Below are positions 52,209 through 59,271 of a stretch of 64,000 nt of DNA, one piece after another. The position numbers and the translations under genes were made by a program. Source of the stretch: Mycolicibacterium sp. ND9-15. GTDB taxonomy: Bacteria; Actinomycetota; Actinomycetes; Mycobacteriales; Mycobacteriaceae. The DNA lies in assembly GCF_035918395.1 (NCBI RefSeq), contig NZ_CP142362.1:3819501-3883500 (forward strand), given 5' to 3'. The notes beneath the pieces are model-generated. The model made no database searches. It was given only the letters and a program-made list of their open reading frames with translations, and was not told the origin of the DNA. The stretch's first letter is position 1. Every line of letters begins with the position of its first letter.

Positions 52209-53882
52209 ATGACGCCCTCTGAGCCGGACGCCACTGACGCCGAGCTGACCTTCAACGACCTGCAGATTCACCCGTCGGTGCTGCAGGCCGTCGCCGACGT
52301 CGGCTACGAGACACCGTCGGCCATCCAGGCGGCCACCATCCCGGCCATGATGGCGGGCTCCGACGTGGTGGGTCTGGCCCAGACCGGCACCGGCAAGACG
52401 GCCGCGTTCGCCATCCCGATTCTGTCGAAGATCGACACCAGCAGTCGCGTCACCCAGGCGCTGGTGCTGGCGCCGACGCGGGAACTGGCGCTGCAGGTGG
52501 CCGAGGCGTTCGGCCGCTACGGCGCGCACCTGCCCGAGGTCAACGTGCTGCCGATATACGGCGGATCGTCTTACGGTCCGCAACTGGCAGGGCTCAAGCG
52601 TGGCGCCCAGGTGGTGGTCGGCACGCCAGGCCGGGTGATCGATCACCTCGAGAAGGGCCGGTTGGATCTCTCGCGGCTCGACTATCTGGTGCTCGACGAG
52701 GCCGACGAGATGCTGCAGATGGGCTTCGCAGAAGACGTCGAGCGAATCCTGTCCGACACCCCCGAGTACAAACAGGTCGCGTTGTTCTCGGCGACCATGC
52801 CGCCCGCGATCCGCAAGATCACCACCAAGTACCTGCACGACCCGGTCGAGGTGACCGTCAAGGCGAAAACCACCACCGCCGAGAACATTTCGCAGCGCTA
52901 CATCCAAGTGGCGGGCCACCGCAAGATGGATGCGCTGACGCGGGTGCTCGAGGTGGAGGAGGGCGACGCGATGATCGTGTTCGTCCGCACCAAACAAGCC
53001 ACCGAAGAGGTCGCCGAACGGCTGAAGGCCAGGGGTTTCGCCGCGGCGGCGATCAACGGGGACATCCCGCAGGCACAGCGTGAGCGCACCATCGCCGCGT
53101 TGAAGGACGGCAGCATCGACGTCCTGATCGCCACCGATGTGGCAGCGCGCGGGCTGGACGTCGAACGCATCTCCCACGTGCTGAACTACGACATCCCGCA
53201 CGACACCGAGTCCTATGTGCACCGCATCGGGCGCACCGGTCGGGCCGGCCGGTCCGGGGCGGCGCTGCTGTTCGTCACCCCCCGCGAGCGCCATCTGCTC
53301 AAGGCCATCGAGAAGGCCACCCGGTCCAAGCTGGTCGAGGCGGAACTGCCGACGGTCGAGGACGTCAACGCCCAGCGGGTGGCGAAGTTCCGCGACTCGA
53401 TCACCGAGGCGCTCAACGCTCCCGGCACCGACGTCTTCCGGAACATCATCGAGGAGTACGAACGCGAGCACGACGTGCCGATCGCCGATATCGCGGCGGC
53501 GCTGGCCGCGCAGGCGCACGGTGGTGACCAGTTCTTCATGGTCGAGCCGCCGCCGGAGAAGCGCCGCGAGCGCGAGGAGCGGCCGCGGCGCGAGAAGCCC
53601 GATCGCAGACGGCGCGAGGGCTTGACCACGTACCGCATCGATGTGGGTAAGCGGCACAAGGTCGGACCCGGTCACATCGTCGGCGCGATCGCCAACGAAG
53701 GGGGACTGCACCGCAGCGACTTCGGCCACATCACGATCCGCCCCGATTTCTCGTTGGTCGAGCTACCCGCCGATCTGCCCAGAAAGACACTCAAAGCCCT
53801 TGAGAACACCCGTATCTCGGGGGTGAAGATCAACCTGCAGCCCGACCGACGGCCGGACAAGGGCCGGCGCAAGGGCAGATGA
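52209..53882 (+). CDS. deaD: DEAD-box RNA helicase DeaD/CsdA
   Basis: 557 residues (Rv1253). Motif I AQTGTGKT is near residue 57, PTRELA follows, DEAD is in VLDEADEMLQMGF (about 161), SAT and HRIGRTGRAGRSG complete the helicase core. A C-terminal RNA-binding domain of the DbpA/CsdA type (DVGKRHKVGPGHIVGAIANE) and a basic tail follow. It assists ribosome assembly and RNA unwinding, often in cold. Its stop overlaps the acyltransferase ATG (ATGA). Confidence 0.94.
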   Translation: MTPSEPDATDAELTFNDLQIHPSVLQAVADVGYETPSAIQAATIPAMMAGSDVVGLAQTGTGKTAAFAIPILSKIDTSSRVTQALVLAPTRELALQVAEAFGRYGAHLPEVNVLPIYGGSSYGPQLAGLKRGAQVVVGTPGRVIDHLEKGRLDLSRLDYLVLDEADEMLQMGFAEDVERILSDTPEYKQVALFSATMPPAIRKITTKYLHDPVEVTVKAKTTTAENISQRYIQVAGHRKMDALTRVLEVEEGDAMIVFVRTKQATEEVAERLKARGFAAAAINGDIPQAQRERTIAALKDGSIDVLIATDVAARGLDVERISHVLNYDIPHDTESYVHRIGRTGRAGRSGAALLFVTPRERHLLKAIEKATRSKLVEAELPTVEDVNAQRVAKFRDSITEALNAPGTDVFRNIIEEYEREHDVPIADIAAALAAQAHGGDQFFMVEPPPEKRREREERPRREKPDRRRREGLTTYRIDVGKRHKVGPGHIVGAIANEGGLHRSDFGHITIRPDFSLVELPADLPRKTLKALENTRISGVKINLQPDRRPDKGRRKGR

Positions 53883-55021
53883 CGCTGTCGCGCGGACTGG
53901 ACGCGCAGGGCGGCCTGGAATCCGTCGGCAAGCCCGAACGCGTCGCCTCGCTCACCGGTATCCGCGCCGTCGCGGCGCTGTTGGTGATGCTCACCCACGC
54001 CGCGTACACGACGGGTAAGTACCCCCAGGGCTACGTCGGCCTGGTGTACTCCCGCGCCGAGATCGGGGTACCGATCTTCTTCGTGCTCAGCGGATTTCTG
54101 TTGTTCTCGCCGTGGGTGAAGGCCGCGCTCACCGGGCGCCCGCCGCCGTCGGTGCGTCGCTACGCCTGGCGCCGGGTGCGCCGCATCATGCCTGCCTACA
54201 TCGTCACCGTCTTGGCGGCCTACCTCGTCTACCACTTCCGCACCGCGGGCCCGAATCCCGGCCACACCTGGGAAGGGTTGTTCCGCAACCTCACGCTGAC
54301 CCAGATCTACACCGACGACTATCTGTATTCGTTCCTGCATCAGGGTCTGACGCAGATGTGGAGCCTTGCGGTGGAGGTCGCGTTCTACGTGGTGCTGCCG
54401 CTGTTGGCGTGGCTGCTGCTGGTGGCGCTGTGCCGGCGACGGTGGCGGCCCGGCCTGCTGATGGGCGGACTGGCCGCACTGGCGCTGATCACCCCGGCGT
54501 GGTTGATCCTGGTGCACACCACCGACTTCCTGGCCGACGGTGCGCGGCTGTGGCTGCCGGCGTATCTGGTCTGGTTCATCGGCGGGATGATGCTCGCGGT
54601 GTTGCAACCGCTGGGCGTGCGGGCCTACGGCCTGGCGTGCATACCGCTGGCGGTCGCGTGCTATTTCATCGTGTCCACACCGATCGCCGGTGAGCCGACC
54701 ACCTCGCCCAACGAGTTGCGCGAGGCCTTGGTGAAGGTGTTGTTCTACGCGGTGATCGCCACGCTGGCGGTGGCGCCGTTGGCGCTCGGCGACCGGGGCC
54801 TCTATGCGCGGTTCCTGTCCAGCCGGCCGATGGTTTTCCTCGGCGAGATCTCCTACGAGATCTTCCTGATCCACCTGATCACGATGGAGCTGGTGATGGT
54901 GGAGATCCTGCGCTATCCGATCTACACCGGTTCCGTCGTCATGCTCTTCCTCGTCACCTTCGTGGTGACGGTCCCGCTGTCCTGGCTGCTGCACCGGTTC
55001 ACCCGGGTGCGGACCACCTGA
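53879..55021 (+). CDS. Acyltransferase-3 family membrane protein (Rv1254)
   Basis: 380 residues, about ten helices. The N-terminal LTGIRAVAALLVMLTHAAY has the conserved Arg and His of the family, then GVPIFFVLSGFLLFSPW and WSLAVEVAFYVVLPLLAWLL. These proteins O-acylate sugars or lipids at the membrane; the acceptor is unknown. Translationally coupled to deaD despite no obvious functional link. Confidence 0.88.
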   Translation: MTLSRGLDAQGGLESVGKPERVASLTGIRAVAALLVMLTHAAYTTGKYPQGYVGLVYSRAEIGVPIFFVLSGFLLFSPWVKAALTGRPPPSVRRYAWRRVRRIMPAYIVTVLAAYLVYHFRTAGPNPGHTWEGLFRNLTLTQIYTDDYLYSFLHQGLTQMWSLAVEVAFYVVLPLLAWLLLVALCRRRWRPGLLMGGLAALALITPAWLILVHTTDFLADGARLWLPAYLVWFIGGMMLAVLQPLGVRAYGLACIPLAVACYFIVSTPIAGEPTTSPNELREALVKVLFYAVIATLAVAPLALGDRGLYARFLSSRPMVFLGEISYEIFLIHLITMELVMVEILRYPIYTGSVVMLFLVTFVVTVPLSWLLHRFTRVRTT

Positions 55022-55122
55022 CGCCGCATGCAGCCGGATTTGGCGCTAATTGGTTGATCGCACGCATGTGGTGCGGGCAAGTAACCAGTTAAGGCCGTTG
55101 TGGCAGCGTCAGGTACGCGACC

Positions 55123-55141
55123 TTAGGGTAGGGTTGCCTAA
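55123..55141. promoter_or_regulatory. IdeR/DtxR-type iron box
   Basis: TTAGGGTAGGGTTGCCTAA matches the IdeR consensus TTAGGTTAGGCTAACCTAA at 15 of 19 positions, with both outer TTAGG/CCTAA arms intact. It ends 26 bp before the start codon of a siderophore-interacting flavoprotein gene, the expected place for iron-dependent repression. Confidence 0.8.
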
Positions 55142-55167
55142 CTGCAATGCGACACGGAGGGCCAGTG

Positions 55168-55884
55168 ATGTCAGACAAGAAGCCAACGCGCGGTTTCCAG
55201 GGTGCGGTGCTCAAGCTGCTGCGCGCGGGCGACTATCGACTGACCGTGACGGGTAGGCGTGAGATCGGCCCGCATTACCTGCGGCTGACTTTCGATGCGG
55301 GCGGCTTGCTCGCCGACCGGCCGCTGCACCCGACGATGTGGATCCGCATGTGGTTCGCCGACGGCGACAAACTGCATCAGCGCGGCTACACGCTGGTCGA
55401 CCCGAACCCGACCGCCGATGCCGTCGACATCGAGTTCGCGCTGCACGACGGTATCGCCTCGCAGTGGGCGCAGAACGCGCAACCCGGCGACACGGTCGAC
55501 GTGACGGTGTTGGGCAGCAACTTCACCTTGCCCGAACCACAGCCCGCCGGCTATGTGATCGTCGGCGATACCGCATCGCTGCCCGCCATCAACTCGCTGC
55601 TGACGGCGATCGGCGACACCCCGGCGCGGGTGTTTTTGGAGGCCGCGCACGACGACGACCGGCAGCTGCCGGTGGCCCGCAGCACCGATGTGACGTGGGT
55701 GGACCGCAAGAATGCCGGCGAGGCGCTGGTCGAAGCCGTGGCTGCGGCGTCGTTCGAGGCCTCCGATCACTTCGGTTGGGTGGCGTGCGACAACCGCACC
55801 ACCCGCGCCGTGGCCAAGGTCTTCCGTGAGCAGTACAAGATCTCGAAGAAGTCGATCAAGGCGCAAGCGTATTGGGTCGCCTGA
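55168..55884 (+). CDS. Siderophore-interacting protein, FAD-dependent ferric-siderophore reductase
   Basis: 238 residues. An N-terminal FAD-binding barrel with GPHYLRLTFDAGG and RGYTLVDPNP is followed by a C-terminal NAD(P)H domain with YVIVGDTASLPAINSLL and FGWVACDNRTTRAVAKVFRE, as in ViuB/YqjH. It would release iron from imported mycobactin/carboxymycobactin. ATG 55168 has GGAGG 7 nt upstream; an upstream ATG at 55147 has none. The iron box upstream supports the assignment. Convergent with the TetR gene, 12-bp gap. Confidence 0.9.
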   Translation: MSDKKPTRGFQGAVLKLLRAGDYRLTVTGRREIGPHYLRLTFDAGGLLADRPLHPTMWIRMWFADGDKLHQRGYTLVDPNPTADAVDIEFALHDGIASQWAQNAQPGDTVDVTVLGSNFTLPEPQPAGYVIVGDTASLPAINSLLTAIGDTPARVFLEAAHDDDRQLPVARSTDVTWVDRKNAGEALVEAVAAASFEASDHFGWVACDNRTTRAVAKVFREQYKISKKSIKAQAYWVA

Positions 55885-55896
55885 CGGCTCCGGGCG

Positions 55897-56478
55897 CTAC
55901 TGGGTGGCCTGACGACTCGGCAGCACGATCGGTACGACGAACTCCTCGAGCATCGACCGCTCGTCGGCCTCGTCATGCCCGGGGAACAACATCAGCGAGG
56001 TCATCACTCGCACCAGCCACCTGGCCCGGTGCGCAACCACCTGCGGCTCGTCGGGACCCAGCGAGATGACGAACGCCTCGGTCAGCGCCTTGATGACTTC
56101 GGATTCCTCGGCCATCTCCGCGCCGATCGGCCGCTGCGTGGTTGCGAACCAGGATGCGAGAGCGGGGCTCTCGCGAACGTTGCGCAGTGAGGCCAGCATT
56201 CCCTCGATGAGGCGCTCGCGCGGATCGGTGAGCGCATTGATCTGCTCGGTCATCTCCCGGTACAACCGGTAGCTCTCGCGGTGCACGTACGCGGTGTACA
56301 GTGCGTCGCGGTTCTCGAAGTACCGGTACAGCGTGGCGCGCGAACACCCTGCCGCCGAGGCGATTTCGTGCATGCCGACGGTAGCGGCCTCTTTGTGCGT
56401 GAACAGTTCGCCCGCCGCGTCGAGAATGCGGTCGGCGGCCACTTCCGTGCGTCGCGCGGCCAACCAGTCACCGGCCAT
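55897..56478 (-). CDS. TetR-family regulator next to cyp130 (Rv1255c)
   Basis: 193 residues. The HTH is VGMHEIASAAGCSRATLYRYFENRDALYTAYV (about 31-62), and a helical ligand-binding domain follows. Its ATG overlaps the stop of cyp130 (ATGA), so it is made from the cyp130 transcript and probably feeds back on that promoter. Same-frame sequence upstream to 56637 lies inside cyp130 and is rejected. Confidence 0.88.
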   Translation of the reverse strand: MAGDWLAARRTEVAADRILDAAGELFTHKEAATVGMHEIASAAGCSRATLYRYFENRDALYTAYVHRESYRLYREMTEQINALTDPRERLIEGMLASLRNVRESPALASWFATTQRPIGAEMAEESEVIKALTEAFVISLGPDEPQVVAHRARWLVRVMTSLMLFPGHDEADERSMLEEFVVPIVLPSRQATQ

Positions 56479-57719
56479 CAGGCGGTCACCTTGAACGGCA
56501 CGGACAATGGCCGCCGCACGTAGTTGCCGCCGGACCACACGACTCCGCTCTCGTCGACCTCGAAATCGGGGATCCGCGTCAACAGTTCGGTCAGCGCGAC
56601 GCGTGACTGCATCCGCGCCGCCGCCGCGCCGAGGCAATGGTGGGCGCCGTGGCTGAACGTCAGGATGTTGCGCGGTTTGCGGGTCACGTCGAGTTCTTCG
56701 GCATCGTCGCCGAACTGGCGTTCGTCGTGGTTGGCCGACGCGTACAGCAGCAGCACCCGCCTGCCCTCCGGGATGGTCGTGTCCGCCACAGTCACGTCGC
56801 TCGTGACGGTGCGGGCCAACCCCTGCACCGGCGAGCTCATCCGAAGAAACTCGTCGACGGAATCGGGGATCAGCTCCGGGTTTTCGGCCAGCAGTCGGCG
56901 TTGGTCGGGCCGCTGGTGCAGCAGCTGCACCGAACCGCCGAGCATGCCGGTGGTGGTGTCGTTGCCGCCGGTGACCATGGTGAAGGTGAACGCGAGGATG
57001 GATAGGACACCAGCGATGTCGCCGTCTGCGCCGACGCCCGCGGCCACCAGATGCGAGACCGTGTCGTCCTCCGGCTCGGTCCGCCGCCGTTCGATGAGCG
57101 CGGTGAAGTAGGCCATCATCTCGCCCAACTTGTCGCCGAGCGTGTCCAGCGCACCGCCGATGCCGCCGTCGGCGGTGTTGCCGGCGACGATCGCATCGGT
57201 CCAGCCGTCGAACTTGTCGCGGTCGACCTCCGGCACGCCCAGATAGTGCGCGACGACCATGGACGGCAGCGGCTTGAACAGTTCGGCGACGATATCGCCG
57301 CCGCCGTTGTCTCGGATGCGCTCGATGCGCTCGATGACGAATTCGCGCACCTTGGGCTCGACCGCCTCGACCTGCCGCGGGGTGAAGCCGCGCGACACCA
57401 TCTTGCGGAACTCGGTGTGCACCGGTGGGTCCTGCATCACCATCGGCGGGTTGTCGGCCAGGCCGATGAGTTCGAGTTCGCCGTAGTTGACGGTCAGCCC
57501 CTGCGCCGACGAGAACGTCTCGTGGTCACGCGCGGCGGCCCAGATGTCGGCATGCCGCGACATTACGTAGTAGTCGTGATCGGGCTTGTCCCGCGGCACC
57601 ACGTGGTGGACGGGATCATGGTCACGCAGCGCTCGGTACATCGGCCAGGGATCGGCCCACGTTTCGGCGTTGGCGAGCTCGAACCGAACCGGCGTGCCAT
57701 GAGACATAGTTGCCGTCAC
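56478..57719 (-). CDS. cyp130: Cytochrome P450 CYP130
   Basis: 413 residues, close to Rv1256c throughout. The I-helix is TMVTGGNDTTTG, the ExxR is in DEFLRMSSP, and the heme Cys is in FSHGAHHCLGAAAARMQ (about 361). MTATMSH aligns with the M. tuberculosis N-terminus, supporting GTG 57719 over ATG 57707. CYP130 binds azoles and can N-demethylate aryl amines in vitro; its physiological substrate is unknown. Operon with the downstream TetR. Confidence 0.94.
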   Translation of the reverse strand: MTATMSHGTPVRFELANAETWADPWPMYRALRDHDPVHHVVPRDKPDHDYYVMSRHADIWAAARDHETFSSAQGLTVNYGELELIGLADNPPMVMQDPPVHTEFRKMVSRGFTPRQVEAVEPKVREFVIERIERIRDNGGGDIVAELFKPLPSMVVAHYLGVPEVDRDKFDGWTDAIVAGNTADGGIGGALDTLGDKLGEMMAYFTALIERRRTEPEDDTVSHLVAAGVGADGDIAGVLSILAFTFTMVTGGNDTTTGMLGGSVQLLHQRPDQRRLLAENPELIPDSVDEFLRMSSPVQGLARTVTSDVTVADTTIPEGRRVLLLYASANHDERQFGDDAEELDVTRKPRNILTFSHGAHHCLGAAAARMQSRVALTELLTRIPDFEVDESGVVWSGGNYVRRPLSVPFKVTA

Positions 57720-57755
57720 GTCTCATTGGTACGACAGAACTACGGGGGCTGTCAA
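57720..57755 (-). promoter_or_regulatory. Near-consensus promoter for leaderless cyp130-TetR mRNA
   Basis: On the minus strand TTGACA (57755-57750), an 18-nt spacer and TACCAA (57731-57726) lie 6 nt before GTG 57719. This is the only perfect -35 I found in the window. GACAG/CTGTC inverted arms at 57733-57737 and 57749-57753 overlap the spacer and -35, a possible TetR operator. Confidence 0.6.
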
Positions 57756-57834
57756 TAGGAGTTGCCGCGAAACCGGCGAATTGGTCGTTGATCGAGTCGG
57801 ATAGCAGCCATTACGTCAGTCTCGGCGCCGGGCC

Positions 57835-59199
57835 TCAGATCGCAGCGCCTGGGTTGAGGATGTTGTCCGGGTCCAGCGCCTGCTTGATCCGCCGGTTGAG
57901 TGCCATCGCCTCGGGTCCGATCTGACCGGCCAACCACGGCCGCTTCAACCGGCCGACACCGTGCTCGCCGGTGATCGTGCCGCCGAGGCTGACCGCCAGG
58001 TCCATGATTTCGCCGAAGGCGCGGTGGGCGCGTTCGGTCATCGCGGCATCGGCGGGGTCGTAGACGATCAGCGGGTGCGTGTTGCCGTCGCCGGCGTGCG
58101 CGATCACCGAGATCAGCAGTTCGTGGTTGGCGGCGATCTTGGCCACGCCGCCGACCAGATCGACCAACGCCGGCAACGGAACTCCGACGTCCTCGAGCAG
58201 CAGCGAACCCTTCAACTCGACGGCGGGAATGCAGAACCTCCGCGCGGCGACAAACGCCTCACCCTCCTCGGGATCCGATGTCGAGAACACTTCCTTCGCC
58301 CCGTGTTCGGCGAAGACGTCGGCCATGAACCGGGCGTCCTCGGCGCCGGACGGGCCGCGATCGTCGGACGCGGCCACCAGCATCGCGGCAGCGCTGCGAT
58401 CCAGGCCCATCTTGAGCTTGTCTTCGACGGCGTTGATGGCGGCCGAGTCCATGAACTCCAGCATCGACGGCCGGATCTTGCCCGTTATGGCGACGACGGC
58501 GGTGGCGGCCGACTCGACCGAGTCGAAGCTCGCCACCACCGTGCACGCGGCGGACTGGGCGGGCAGCAGTTTCAGCGTCGCTTCGGTGACCACGCCGAGC
58601 GTGCCTTCGCTGCCGACGAACAGCTTGGTGAGCGGTAATCCGGCGACGTCCTTGAGCCGCGGACCTCCGAGTCGCACCGCCGTGCCGTCGGCAAGCACGA
58701 CCTGCAGGCCGAGCACGTAGTCCGTTGTGACGCCGTACTTCACGCAGCACAGGCCGCCGGCATTGGTGGCGACGTTCCCGCCGATGCTGCAGATCTCGAA
58801 CGACGACGGGTCCGGGGGATACCACAGCCCGTACTCCGCGACCGCCTTCTTGACCTCCGCGTTGAGCAGCCCGGGCTGGACGACGGCGGTGCGGGTCACC
58901 GGGTCGACGGTGATGTCGCGCATCTTCTCGGTGCTCAGCACGATGGCACCGTCGAGCGCCGAGGCGCCGCCGGACAGGCCGGTACCCATTCCGCGCGGCA
59001 CCACCGCGACCTTGCTGGCGGTGGCCCAGCGCAGCACTGCTTGCACATCCTCGGTGCTGCGCGGCCGCACCACCGCGAGCGGTGTCCCCGCGTTCGGATC
59101 GAAGGCCCGGTCGTGCCGGTATGACCCCAGGATGTCCGGATCGGTGACGACGGCGCCCTCGGGCAGCGCGGCGACCAGGTCTTCGAGCGTGGACTTCAC
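57835..59199 (-). CDS. GlcD-like FAD-linked oxidase (Rv1257c)
   Basis: 454 residues, VAO/PCMH flavoprotein. FAD contacts: PRGMGTGLSGGASALDGAIV, GGNVATNAGGLCCVKYGVT and KLFVGSEGTLGVVTEA. The oxidase domain has AHAGDGNTHPLIVYD and TGEHGVGRLKRPWL, ending PDNILNPG. Same architecture as the protein at 46640-47992 but more typical of glycolate oxidase subunit GlcD/D-lactate dehydrogenase. GTG 59199. Substrate inferred only at family level. Confidence 0.88.
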   Translation of the reverse strand: MKSTLEDLVAALPEGAVVTDPDILGSYRHDRAFDPNAGTPLAVVRPRSTEDVQAVLRWATASKVAVVPRGMGTGLSGGASALDGAIVLSTEKMRDITVDPVTRTAVVQPGLLNAEVKKAVAEYGLWYPPDPSSFEICSIGGNVATNAGGLCCVKYGVTTDYVLGLQVVLADGTAVRLGGPRLKDVAGLPLTKLFVGSEGTLGVVTEATLKLLPAQSAACTVVASFDSVESAATAVVAITGKIRPSMLEFMDSAAINAVEDKLKMGLDRSAAAMLVAASDDRGPSGAEDARFMADVFAEHGAKEVFSTSDPEEGEAFVAARRFCIPAVELKGSLLLEDVGVPLPALVDLVGGVAKIAANHELLISVIAHAGDGNTHPLIVYDPADAAMTERAHRAFGEIMDLAVSLGGTITGEHGVGRLKRPWLAGQIGPEAMALNRRIKQALDPDNILNPGAAI

Positions 59200-59259
59200 A
59201 CGTCAATCGTAGATCGGTCGAGACCTGCAGAAATTCGCGCGGGGGTGGGCGCCGCGGGT

Positions 59260-59265
59260 TATATT
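59260..59265 (+). promoter_or_regulatory. -10 hexamer for the LuxR-family regulator gene
   Basis: TATATT lies 6 nt before GTG 59272, consistent with a leaderless start and used to choose that codon over GTG 59245. The 72-bp gap is otherwise GC-rich with no -35. Confidence 0.45.
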
Positions 59266-59271
59266 TCCGCC

